NCBI RefSeq assembly: GCF_900112575.1
Contig: NZ_FOMH01000007.1
Span: forward strand, 184,853-248,852
Source: Flavobacterium phragmitis
GTDB taxonomy: Bacteria > Bacteroidota > Bacteroidia > Flavobacteriales > Flavobacteriaceae
Length of the DNA stretch: 64,000 nucleotides
Reading direction: 5' to 3'
A program made the translations under genes and the position numbers. The notes under the pieces were generated by a model. It saw nothing but the letters and a program-made list of their open reading frames with translations, was not told the origin of the DNA and made no database searches. Below, one piece after another: positions 9,423 through 16,885 of this stretch; position 1 is the stretch's first letter, and each line of letters opens with the position of its first letter.

Positions 9423-10541
9423 TTAAGATGGTGTGAGTTCCTTTTCTTCCTCATCTATTTTAAATTTTTCGTAATTATCAAGTTTATGTTTATTTAGAAC
9501 ACCGTTGATTTTTTTTGAAATACTTGAAATTGTTACATGTTCTTTATCCTTTTTGTCAATTGATAAATTAGAAATATTAAACTGGAATTCAGAAATGTTC
9601 ATATTTTTCTTGTCTGGAAATTCAAACTCAATTATACAATTTCCGTCACAGCCCAGTTTGTCCAATTTATATTTAAATTTTATTGATTTTAATTGAATAA
9701 AATTGTGATTTTCATTTTGGGTAATAAAAATATGATCTTGTAACTTCTTTCCTTTTAAACTTAAATTATTTACGTTGTTTAAAAAATCTTTTAATGTTTC
9801 AGGTAATACACTAGTATCTTCGTAGTCGGGAAGAATATCTATATCTGTAATTTCTTCAAATATTAAAGTGCTTCTAAAATCTTTAGCGAATGAATAAAAG
9901 TAACTAAATCTATTTTCATTTGTAAAATCCCCAAATAAAATCCTGTGTATTTTTTTGCCTTTTTTAATGTAATTATTATTGGAAAGTGTCTGTTCGTAAT
10001 TATCTAAAGCAAAATCTATTACTTTTTCGGAGTCTTTAGAAGTAAATGTTTTGGTAACAATAAGTTTATCAGCTTCCTTCTTGAAATTTAATGAAGCTGA
10101 ATGGTGGGACTCTCTACTAGACCAACCCTTGATATTTGAAGTAGACTTTAGTTCTATATCAAAATTTATTTCATCATTATTAATAACTAGGTTTGGACTA
10201 CCTAGAACTTCATAACTAGGTTTATAGGTCAATTTTTCATTTAAGATTTCATGAATATTTAAATCTACACAAAAATCTACTAGATCTATATTCTCATCAA
10301 TAGGTATAACTACCGTTTTAACTTTATCTTTTTCTTCTTTTTCACTGTTTTTTTCATACAGATAAGTAAATTCCTCAGGGGAAAGTAATAAAGACATATA
10401 AATTGGAAAAGTTGCATTTTTATCTGAATTCTGGGTAATAATTCCCTTCTCTTTCAGAAGTTTATTTATATGATTTGTTGTTAAAAAAGATTGAGAAAGT
10501 AAATCTCTTAACTCTGTACCATTGGGAAGTATATTATTCAT
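9423..10541 (-). CDS. Second protein of a two-gene defence-like pair (GapS4b-like)
   Basis: 372 aa, soluble, no known catalytic motif that I can see. The N-terminus (about residues 1-55) reads like a short helical DNA- or protein-binding module, and the rest is rich in beta strands and lysine. The layout, a roughly 370-aa partner just downstream of a roughly 320-aa PD-(D/E)xK-like protein, resembles the GAPS4 antiphage system as I remember it. The N-terminal pattern resembles the GapS4b family. The gene overlaps its partner by 8 bases. Family identity is unverified. Confidence 0.5.
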   Translation of the reverse strand: MNNILPNGTELRDLLSQSFLTTNHINKLLKEKGIITQNSDKNATFPIYMSLLLSPEEFTYLYEKNSEKEEKDKVKTVVIPIDENIDLVDFCVDLNIHEILNEKLTYKPSYEVLGSPNLVINNDEINFDIELKSTSNIKGWSSRESHHSASLNFKKEADKLIVTKTFTSKDSEKVIDFALDNYEQTLSNNNYIKKGKKIHRILFGDFTNENRFSYFYSFAKDFRSTLIFEEITDIDILPDYEDTSVLPETLKDFLNNVNNLSLKGKKLQDHIFITQNENHNFIQLKSIKFKYKLDKLGCDGNCIIEFEFPDKKNMNISEFQFNISNLSIDKKDKEHVTISSISKKINGVLNKHKLDNYEKFKIDEEEKELTPS

Positions 10542-11490
10542 TATTTCTGAAATCTATTTTATGTTTAACAACTTTAATTTGATTTTTTAAATTTTCATCG
10601 ATACTAGTTAATGCTAAGACCTTTTTTATCATTTGCTCATGATCACTTTTATTATAGTTTGGAAATGAAAAAACAGTGTGATCTGTAGTTTGTAAGCTAT
10701 TAATGTTTTTGGCTAGATTTATTAAAGTGATAAAACTATCCTCTGTAAATTTATCTTTTATTAAAAGATATAGAATTTTTTTACCTTCATCCTCTATTCT
10801 TAAGGGGATTATATTAGAGCTTAAGTATAATAGAGGTAATTTGCTTCCGTATCCTAAATTATTACTTGAAATGTTAAAGCCTGTTTTAGGATATATAAAA
10901 TCTACTTTCTCAAAAGTATTTTTTACAGACAGAATATTTTCAAATAAAAATTCAAAAATGTCATTATCTATTATTAATATTTTGTCGTAAACATCATTCT
11001 CAACAGTTGTAATTTTTGAAGTAATTTTTTTTCGTATATTCCATTCATCATCTTGAGATTTATCTTTATTAGATAGCCAAAATAGTATGCCAACGTAATC
11101 AGTACTGGTAACACCTTCTGCAATATTTGATTTATTCACTATGGAACTTAGTGGACTTTTCTTGTAACAGTTAATTGTATATACTAATTCTTTAAAGTAT
11201 TCATGAAATTTTGCTTCAAATGTTGTAAGAGTTGGATATTTATCAATAGTATGTTTAATAGAAATAACCCCTATTTCTAAGTTATTATCTTTTAAATTAT
11301 TTCTACTGTAAACTAAAGCATCTATGCCATGTGTTGTTCTTGTTTTTGCAGTAGCTATTACATGTTTTTTTTCATAAACACAATTGATAGATTCGTTGGT
11401 TTGGATATTAGAATAGCCTATGATTTCTTTTAAAAATTTTTCAACTATATCTTCACCATGTTCACCACTTCTTTTGGATGTTTCTCCCAT
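10534..11490 (-). CDS. PD-(D/E)xK-like nuclease of a two-gene pair (GapS4a-like)
   Basis: 318 aa. The N-terminus SGEHGEDIVEKFL is followed by THGIDALV (D57) and GVISIKHT (K79), the order of a restriction-endonuclease-like core (helix with E, then D, then xxK). The position usually held by D or E in the xxK motif is Ser77 here, so the active site may be variant. The gene overlaps its downstream partner by 8 bases, which indicates tight co-expression. The resemblance to GapS4a is from memory and not tested. Whatever the name, a two-gene nuclease module beside another defence operon is what the sequence shows. Confidence 0.5.
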   Translation of the reverse strand: MGETSKRSGEHGEDIVEKFLKEIIGYSNIQTNESINCVYEKKHVIATAKTRTTHGIDALVYSRNNLKDNNLEIGVISIKHTIDKYPTLTTFEAKFHEYFKELVYTINCYKKSPLSSIVNKSNIAEGVTSTDYVGILFWLSNKDKSQDDEWNIRKKITSKITTVENDVYDKILIIDNDIFEFLFENILSVKNTFEKVDFIYPKTGFNISSNNLGYGSKLPLLYLSSNIIPLRIEDEGKKILYLLIKDKFTEDSFITLINLAKNINSLQTTDHTVFSFPNYNKSDHEQMIKKVLALTSIDENLKNQIKVVKHKIDFRNNE

Positions 11491-12082
11491 TACAATATTA
11501 TTTTAAATAATTAATCATTTTGAATTATTTCATTTTTTAAATTATTTTATTTTTTGAGCTCTAAAAATTAAAGTTGGAATATAATATTTAAAAAATTTAA
11601 CTTCACCAATGTAAGAATTATTTGCTGATATGAAACAATCTTCTTAAATTAAAATGTGTGAATGGTATGTTCGTTTTTAAATCAATAATGTACTGAATAG
11701 ATTTGTTTTGATAATCAGCATATTGATGAGTTTTTATTATTTGTTATAAAAAAAATCGAAATAATTTTTTTATAAAATTTTTTCGAGACATTAATATTAC
11801 TTACGCATAGCCTACCTCAAAGTACCCCCGTATGGGTCTAAGCAGTTTACAGATACCCGTACCTAGTTGTGAGAAAATTAGAAAATTTGTGGTTCAGATA
11901 GTGTACTAAATATTTTTTCTTTACAGATTCTGCATTCTTGTAGTTAATATGTTTATAATTTCTGTGTCATAGTTTTGAGTTTAGATGTATTTCTTTTGTA
12001 TGTCTATTATGCTTCTAAGTATGTTGTTTAAAGAGTAATGTCGGATTCTATTTAATTATCTCACTAAATACCCTCACTTATT
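11491..12082. other. Gene-free 590-bp segment with a GC-richer structured core
   Basis: No open frame of note. Most of it is extremely AT-rich. A distinct GC-richer stretch at about 11812-11870 contains GTATGGGT and, 16 bases on, ATACCCGTAC, which pair imperfectly into a hairpin. A second short pairing ACCC/GGGT overlaps it. It could be an element control region, small RNA or transfer/replication site; nothing decides between these. Confidence 0.5.
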
Positions 12083-12571
12083 TTGAGCAATGACAAATTT
12101 ATTGCTCTTGATTTAAAGAATGTTTTGGATCAGGATATTATCAACTCAAAAAAAAACATAAACATGGTACGAATTGTAAACTATCAAAAAAGACAAACAG
12201 AGGAAGGTAAATTATTCTTTGTGTTAGAAATCCAAAGTGGGATTGAAATGGTATTAAGCACCAAAACAGGGCAATATTATGCGACAGCAAAAAAAGCAAA
12301 TATCTCATCTACGTTTGATGAGGAAACCTGTAAGGCATTATTAGGAACAGATATACCCGGAGGCATTAGAAAAATGGATTCAGAACCTTATGAATACACT
12401 GTTAGGGAAACAGGAGAAATTATAATGTTAACCCATAGGTATGTTTATCAACCAGAAATAAATATTCCCAGCTCCGCTAGCTCCAATAAGGGAGTATTTG
12501 AAAATGATTTTGCCACAAGAGTAGAAACATTCTCTCGTAATGGTCATTTAACGGAAATGTCAATCCAATAA
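12083..12571 (+). CDS. Conserved mobile-element protein, function unknown
   Basis: Up to 162 aa from a TTG start. An internal ATG at 12164 gives 135 aa and may be the real start, because it follows an A-rich leader. The core (RIVNYQKRQTEEGKLFF, then GGIEMV-like and TARKA-like blocks, then EYTVRETGE) reads like a small conserved protein I associate with Bacteroidota integrative elements. No signal peptide or catalytic motif is seen. It is followed after 59 bases by the RadC-like gene on the same strand. Confidence 0.6.
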   Translation: MSNDKFIALDLKNVLDQDIINSKKNINMVRIVNYQKRQTEEGKLFFVLEIQSGIEMVLSTKTGQYYATAKKANISSTFDEETCKALLGTDIPGGIRKMDSEPYEYTVRETGEIIMLTHRYVYQPEINIPSSASSNKGVFENDFATRVETFSRNGHLTEMSIQ

Positions 12572-12630
12572 TTCAAAAAGTGTTAGTTCTTATATGGTAT
12601 ATCTATATTGGTTCTAACACTTAATTCTTT

Positions 12631-13065
12631 ATGGAAGTAGCAGAAATAAAAGTTTCCTATTCAAATAATAACGTTGAAAGGATAAAAGTAACTAATAGCC
12701 AAATTTTGTATAATCTGGTTGTTAAGCAGTGGGATTTAGATCTTATAGAATTCCAAGAAGAAGTTAAAATCGTACTTCTTAATAGAGCGAATATTGTATT
12801 AGGAATTTATGAAATGTCTAAAGGGGGAACTTCAGGAACTGTGGTGGATATTAAAATAATTCTGGGTATAGCATTAAAATGTAATGCGTCGAATATTGTA
12901 ATTACTCATAATCATCCTAGTGGTGCTCTAGAGCCTAGTGAGCCTGACAAGTTAATTACAAAAAAGCTTAAAGAAGCCTGTAGAATATTGGATTTAAATC
13001 TTTTAGATCATTTAATAATTACAAGACAAGGTTATTATAGCTTTAGTGATAACTGTATTTTATAA
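12631..13065 (+). CDS. RadC-like JAB/MPN domain protein
   Basis: 144 aa, short form of the RadC family. The JAMM metal motif is visible as H93-N-H95-P-S97 with D106, and upstream acidic residues near 41-43 could complete the site. Such stand-alone RadC proteins lacking the N-terminal helix-hairpin-helix domain are frequent on mobile elements in Bacteroidota. The metalloprotease-like fold is known, but the biological role in these elements is not settled. Confidence 0.9.
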   Translation: MEVAEIKVSYSNNNVERIKVTNSQILYNLVVKQWDLDLIEFQEEVKIVLLNRANIVLGIYEMSKGGTSGTVVDIKIILGIALKCNASNIVITHNHPSGALEPSEPDKLITKKLKEACRILDLNLLDHLIITRQGYYSFSDNCIL

Positions 13066-13107
13066 TTTAGTTTTGTAAAAAAACTTGCTTTTTTGGAAGA
13101 ATTGTAG

Positions 13108-13115
13108 TACCTTTG
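13108..13115 (+). promoter_or_regulatory. Bacteroidota-type promoter (-33 TTG, -7 TACCTTTG)
   Basis: TACCTTTG matches TAnnTTTG, with a TTG at 13085-13087, 20 bases upstream, which is the expected spacing. It lies 28 bases before the next start codon. A GACCA-C-TGGTC inverted repeat follows at about 13129-13139 and could be an operator. Confidence 0.65.
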
Positions 13116-13143
13116 TGTAAAATTAGCAGACCACTGGTCGCAG

Positions 13144-13440
13144 ATGTTAGAAGAGGTCTTTGAATTACTGTTGTATGTAGCAATGACAATTTATTACATT
13201 ATTCATGCTTGTCATGAACTTAATGTGATGTATGTAGGATTAGTAATTTTTTACTTAAGAGATGTTTATCGTCAAGTAAAAAAACTTATTAAAGGTTGCC
13301 AAATTGAAAATGTAGATAATAACAAGAGAAAAAAAGAAGAAAAGGAGGTCAATATGGAAATAGAAACAAGAATAACAGTGACAATAGAAGAAAATACAAC
13401 AGTAAAAGAACCTAATATATCTGTTAGACATCAATTATAA
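13144..13440 (+). CDS. Small protein with one hydrophobic N-terminal segment
   Basis: 98 aa. Residues about 5-40 are hydrophobic with aromatic and His/Cys residues and could be one or two membrane passes. The remainder is basic, then acidic and threonine-rich. I do not recognise a family. A good promoter lies upstream and a strong terminator starts right at the stop codon, which supports a real single-gene unit. Confidence 0.55.
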   Translation: MLEEVFELLLYVAMTIYYIIHACHELNVMYVGLVIFYLRDVYRQVKKLIKGCQIENVDNNKRKKEEKEVNMEIETRITVTIEENTTVKEPNISVRHQL

Positions 13441-13472
13441 AAGCCCAATAATTTATTGGGCTTTATTTTTTT
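13441..13472 (+). terminator. Rho-independent terminator
   Basis: AAGCCCAATAA pairs with TTATTGGGCTT, followed by TATTTTTTT. It begins at the base after the stop codon of the 98-aa gene. Confidence 0.85.
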
Positions 13473-13561
13473 ATATATCTTGCAAATGTAAGTGAGCTCT
13501 AAACTATTAAAATGCCGCGTAAAAATGATCTATTCTCTATAATAGATATTATATAATATAG

Positions 13562-13993
13562 CTATTTTATTATGTCTACTTCTTTTAAATGATTTTTTTC
13601 ATTTTCATTATAATAACCCCATCTTCCATTGTTTTTAGAAAAGCAATTGCTATTAATTTTAGTAAGATAAATTTGTTCAAAATGATTTATTAAGTCATCA
13701 ATTCTGTTAAATTCATCCAAAGAATTGTCTAGTAAAAATAATCCTCCTAGCAGTTTATAATGTTTTAATTCTTCTTTAGATTCTAAAATAAGTATTCCAA
13801 AAACAAATTCATTAATCCTCGGGCATTTTTGAATAGATATACTGTTGATATTGCACATTTCAGTAATTAGATCCTCAATAGTAATTTCATTTTCTTCATA
13901 GAGCCCGGCTAGAAAAGGCAATGTTAGTCCGTTATTGATATATCCCTTTTTTAAGAAAAAGCTTAAAGTTTTATACCATTTACTACTTGTCAT
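13562..13993 (-). CDS. Hypothetical protein co-transcribed with an XRE regulator
   Basis: 143 aa, soluble, helical, with no family I recognise. Its start overlaps the end of the upstream XRE regulator gene by 11 bases, so the two form a unit. In such pairs the second product is often a toxin, a metalloprotease or a phage-type regulator, but no HExxH or other catalytic motif is present here. Confidence 0.55.
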   Translation of the reverse strand: MTSSKWYKTLSFFLKKGYINNGLTLPFLAGLYEENEITIEDLITEMCNINSISIQKCPRINEFVFGILILESKEELKHYKLLGGLFLLDNSLDEFNRIDDLINHFEQIYLTKINSNCFSKNNGRWGYYNENEKNHLKEVDIIK

Positions 13994-14228
13994 GTTCTTC
14001 AGTCTTCAATAGTTCTTCTAACGAAATTTCTAGTGCTTTGCTAATTCTATATAAAGTGTATATAGTAGGATTAGTTCTTCCTGATTCAATTCTTGAAATA
14101 TTGGTAGTGTCAATATTTCCTTCGATTTTACCCACTAAGTCAACTTGAGACAAGCCTTTGCTCAATCTTAAGTTTTGGATTCTCTTACCAACATTTTTAA
14201 GTAAATCTGATTTTTCCACACTTGACAT
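13983..14228 (-). CDS. XRE-family HTH transcriptional regulator
   Basis: 81 aa from the ATG at 14228; a TTG six bases further out in codon terms (14237) would add three residues. Almost the whole protein is a lambda-repressor-like helix-turn-helix (IQNLRLSKGLSQVDLVGKI, then SRIESGRTNP). It probably binds the palindromic sites around its own start and 40 bases upstream. It is divergent to the 14322 gene and may control both directions. Confidence 0.85.
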   Translation of the reverse strand: MSSVEKSDLLKNVGKRIQNLRLSKGLSQVDLVGKIEGNIDTTNISRIESGRTNPTIYTLYRISKALEISLEELLKTEEHDK

Positions 14229-14284
14229 ATTTGACAAGTCAAATCAAGTGGTTATATTTGTTTTAGTTAATGTCATATATGACA
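14219..14284. promoter_or_regulatory. Two related palindromic operator candidates of the XRE regulator
   Basis: TGTCATATATGACA at 14271-14284 is a perfect palindrome. A related imperfect palindrome ACTTGACATATTTGACAAGT covers 14220-14239 and overlaps the regulator's start codon. Both share the half-site TGnCA(T/A), as expected for an autoregulated XRE repressor acting in a divergent intergenic region. Confidence 0.6.
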
Positions 14285-14321
14285 AGTGCAAATTATAGAT
14301 GTTTTAATTTAAATTTAAAGA

Positions 14322-14732
14322 ATGAAAAAGAAAATTGATTTTTTAAGCAAGTGCGTTTTTATTAGAAAGATCGACGTGGATATTGATACTGAATTTAAGA
14401 CTTCAGGGTTTAATAATCTATTTAGAAAGGTAGTAGAAAATGCAAACCCTAATCATAAATATGAAGTTTTACGTTTTGCTTTTGATTCTGATAAAAATGT
14501 ATTAAAATTTGGTAGAATAATTACAGAGGATCTTATAAGATCATCGTATCAATTTCATAGTGTTTTTGAGAAGGTTGATTTTTTAAATAATGAAATTTGT
14601 TTTCAAACTAATCTTTACAAATACAGAACTACTAATTTCAATTCAGAACATTTTTTAGATTTAACAATAGTAAAGGAGAATCTACAGACGAAAAAAATCA
14701 ACAACATAAAATTTAATATGTTGATTCTATAA
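14322..14732 (+). CDS. Hypothetical protein
   Basis: 136 aa, soluble, with no recognised family. It starts 38 bases after the palindromic operator and is divergent from the XRE gene. Its stop overlaps the next start by one base (TAATG), so it is translated with the 14732 gene. No signal peptide or membrane segment. Confidence 0.6.
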   Translation: MKKKIDFLSKCVFIRKIDVDIDTEFKTSGFNNLFRKVVENANPNHKYEVLRFAFDSDKNVLKFGRIITEDLIRSSYQFHSVFEKVDFLNNEICFQTNLYKYRTTNFNSEHFLDLTIVKENLQTKKINNIKFNMLIL

Positions 14733-15223
14733 TGAGTAAGTTGTGTCACTTAAAACAACTTTCTGAATTAGCTCCGATACTATCTATAGCGAAAATCCAA
14801 TTGTGGCTTGAGATTCATAAGGAAGAATTCTATAATGCTATAGATGATAGTGAATGCAGAAAATGGAGTAAATGGCTTAATGCTAATGAAAAACCATTTC
14901 CATGTGTCTGTAGCGAGAGAGTGCAAAATTGCATATTTATTGAAGCTTATTACAAGTTGAGTAATGCTTTAGATCTTTATAGAAAGCAAGAATGCTTTAC
15001 TGATCTAGTGGCTAAGTATCAATCAATAAAGAATAGTAAAGAGGAATTTAAAGCATTTGCTTCCGATCTTGATGTACTAGGATTTAATTTATCTTTTAAT
15101 CCTAAAATAGTAATAAGTCCAAATTCTGAGCCTTATGAGAAGATAGTATTTCAACTCAATGTAATAGAGTTTAGAGTTGTTATTGAATTTCAAGAACTTT
15201 TATTAAACCACATTAACCTTTAA
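14732..15223 (+). CDS. Hypothetical protein
   Basis: 163 aa, mostly helical, soluble, with a CVCSER segment near residue 57 and several other cysteines. No family recognised. Translationally coupled to the preceding gene by a one-base overlap, so the two products may act together. Composition matches the neighbouring accessory genes. Confidence 0.6.
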   Translation: MSKLCHLKQLSELAPILSIAKIQLWLEIHKEEFYNAIDDSECRKWSKWLNANEKPFPCVCSERVQNCIFIEAYYKLSNALDLYRKQECFTDLVAKYQSIKNSKEEFKAFASDLDVLGFNLSFNPKIVISPNSEPYEKIVFQLNVIEFRVVIEFQELLLNHINL

Positions 15224-15241
15224 TTAATTAAAACAGAATCT

Positions 15242-15679
15242 ATGAAGAAAATAATTACTCTTTCAATCTTAAGCTTGTTGCTAGTTTCTTGTGCTACGAC
15301 AAAACAATACAAAAAATTTACAGCGAAAGATGAAGTACCACAAGACAAAGCAAGAATATATCTAATTCGAACAGGCAATTTTGGAGGCTTTGTAAAGTTT
15401 GATGTTTATCAAAACTCTAAAGAAAATCAAATAGGTGCAGTAGGCCCAAAAAGCTATTTATGCTTTGATGCTCCAATTGGAGAAAATAAAATTATTGTAA
15501 GAGCTGAATCTGAAAAAATCTACACTATAAATGCTGTTGCTGGAAAAACTTATTATTTGAGATTAGTTCCTAAAATGGGCGTAAATAAAGCAAGAGTAAA
15601 TTTTGAGTTGCTAAGCAACGAAGACGGTATAAAGGAAACTAGTAAATTAAAGTCTCCAAAAATGTATTACACGGAATAA
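15242..15679 (+). CDS. DUF2846-like lipoprotein
   Basis: 145 aa. The N-terminus MKKIITLSILSLLLVSC is a lipoprotein signal with lipobox LVSC (Cys17). The mature part contains ARIYLIRTGNFGGFVKFDVY, an APIGEN turn and GKTYYLRL, a pattern I associate with the DUF2846 family of small beta-rich envelope proteins. Function unknown. It lies 18 bases after the preceding gene and probably ends the operon. Confidence 0.75.
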   Translation: MKKIITLSILSLLLVSCATTKQYKKFTAKDEVPQDKARIYLIRTGNFGGFVKFDVYQNSKENQIGAVGPKSYLCFDAPIGENKIIVRAESEKIYTINAVAGKTYYLRLVPKMGVNKARVNFELLSNEDGIKETSKLKSPKMYYTE

Positions 15680-16009
15680 TTAAATTAGTTTTAAAGAGTT
15701 TATAAATAAGATTCTTTATAAAATTAAACATTAAGCTGAACCTTTTTTGAACTAATGTATACTAACCAAAAAATATAGTTTTTTTATTGTTTAGTTATAC
15801 TAATCTTTAATCGCTAGTGTCATAGGTAAATTGAAGTAAGAAGGCAGTTTAACTAGTTAAAAAGGTATACAAATAGGCACACATAAATTTATAAACTTTG
15901 TGAGGTATTGATATTGTTGCCATGGGACTTAAAGACTCGAGCCCAGGTGGGACCACTTCTTTAGAAAATATAAAGCCTTTACAGAAATGTAGAGGCTTTT
16001 TTGTTTTAC
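15680..16009. other. Gene-free stretch at the edge of the accessory region
   Basis: No convincing gene. A minus-strand frame of 69 codons (15849-16058) has no homology feel and crosses a terminator, so I reject it. A GC-richer patch at about 15920-15955 (GACTCGAGCCCAGGTGGGAC) faintly recalls a tRNA 3' end but cannot be folded into a T-arm. The right junction of the accessory DNA probably lies here. Confidence 0.4.
15972..16003 (+). terminator. Rho-independent terminator
   Basis: AAAGCCTTTACA pairs with TGTAGAGGCTTT around GAAA, followed by six T. No intact gene ends directly before it, which suggests that its gene has been lost. Confidence 0.75.
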
Positions 16010-16261
16010 GTAAACCCTTGTACACTACAGGCAATAGATTGTGACTGTTCGATTCCAAAAATTGAACGGAATATACAAAGAAATTAAGAGGTTAATGCTT
16101 TTCTGGTTTCAGAAAATTGGACTGTTTTAAGATTTTGGAGTAAAGAAATTCAAAAAGAATTGAAAGTTTGTGTGGTTAGAATTGAAAGTGCGATAATGTT
16201 TAAGGTGTTTAAAGAGGATAGTCAAATCCAAATTTTGTATAATTTCGTAATTGTTGAATAG
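16010..16261 (+). pseudogene. C-terminal remnant of a Vsr/DUF559-like endonuclease, interrupted by a stop
   Basis: In the frame through 16049 the DNA reads IPKIERNIQRN, then TAA at 16085-16087, then EVNAFLVSENWTVLRFW and SKEIQKELKVCVVRIES, ending at TAG 16259-16261. KIERN..RD.EVN followed by GW.VLRFW.KEI is the pattern at the C-terminal end of very-short-patch-repair (Vsr) and DUF559 endonucleases. The N-terminal catalytic half is missing and an in-frame stop is present, so this is a decayed fragment. Its 5' truncation near 16010 may mark an insertion junction. Confidence 0.65.
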
Positions 16262-16441
16262 GGGATTTTACTCAAATTTGTATTCTAATTTTTTGAAAAT
16301 CAGGAAATTCTTATAACGTTGTAAATTTTATCAAGAGTTGTGAAAATGAGGTTTTTATGCACTACAACGTTTTCTGAAAAGGGATTGCAGGATATTCAGG
16401 AAAAACTGTTAAAATTTCTTGGATGTTTTTTGTTTTAAAAG

Positions 16442-16471
16442 TTGGTTTTGTTTAAAAAACTTATACTTTTG
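16442..16471 (+). promoter_or_regulatory. Promoter for the PID-CTERM protein gene
   Basis: TTG at 16442-16444 and TACTTTTG (TAnnTTTG) at 16464-16471, separated by 19 bases. The start codon is at 16570, so the leader is roughly 90 bases. Confidence 0.6.
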
Positions 16472-16569
16472 TCCAAGATTTTGCAGGTATAATAGTATTT
16501 GTGCGAAATTTCTATTGAAATAAATTTGTTAAATAATTATAAGCCTGTTGTTTTTAACAGTTTGAATTT

Positions 16570-16854
16570 ATGAAAAATCTAAAAGCCCCATTTTTAGCAT
16601 TTGCATTAATACTATTCAATATATCAATTGTGTCTGCTGGAGCTGCCTCACCTCCTCCTCCTACCAAGGAAGGAATTACAGCTCGTACTGCGAATGCCGA
16701 CGATGATGGAGAAGGTCCTCTTGATGATGATGGTGGTTTGCCAGGGCAGCCTATTTTGCCAATCGATCAAAATATAATGATATTGTTAATTGGCGGTTTA
16801 GCTTTAGGAGCTACCGTGATTTATAGAAACCAAACAAAAAAAGCTTCAAAGTAA
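16570..16854 (+). CDS. PID-CTERM protein-sorting domain protein (exosortase-type substrate)
   Basis: 94 aa. An N-terminal signal peptide (about residues 1-23, cut near VSAGA) is followed by a low-complexity proline and aspartate/glycine-rich stretch. A C-terminal sorting tail follows: the tripeptide PID, a hydrophobic segment IMILLIGGLALGATVIY, and a basic end. This tripartite tail is the PID-CTERM signal of Flavobacteria, thought to be handled by an exosortase-like enzyme such as XrtF; no exosortase gene is in this window. The mature part is very short, so the product may be a small surface peptide. Confidence 0.8.
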   Translation: MKNLKAPFLAFALILFNISIVSAGAASPPPPTKEGITARTANADDDGEGPLDDDGGLPGQPILPIDQNIMILLIGGLALGATVIYRNQTKKASK

Positions 16855-16870
16855 TTTGAAGCTTTTTTTT
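16841..16870. terminator. Bidirectional terminator between PID-CTERM gene and ribE
   Basis: AAGCTTCAAA/TTTGAAGCTT with loop GTAA, followed by T8 on the plus strand and by a T-run on the minus strand. It overlaps the last codons of the PID-CTERM gene and serves both convergent genes. Confidence 0.85.
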
Positions 16871-16885
16871 ATGGAAATAAGAGGC

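Noticed and set aside
10703..10990. 95-codon plus-strand frame inside the 318-aa nuclease gene
   Set aside because: Shadow of the coding minus strand; no start context or domain.
15918..15958. Possible tRNA 3' end or attachment core (GACTCGAGCCCAGGTGGGAC)
   Set aside because: No T-stem pairs around the loop and no acceptor or anticodon arm lies upstream.
15849..16058. 69-codon minus-strand frame
   Set aside because: It runs across a strong terminator hairpin and the Vsr-like remnant in another frame, and has no domain pattern.
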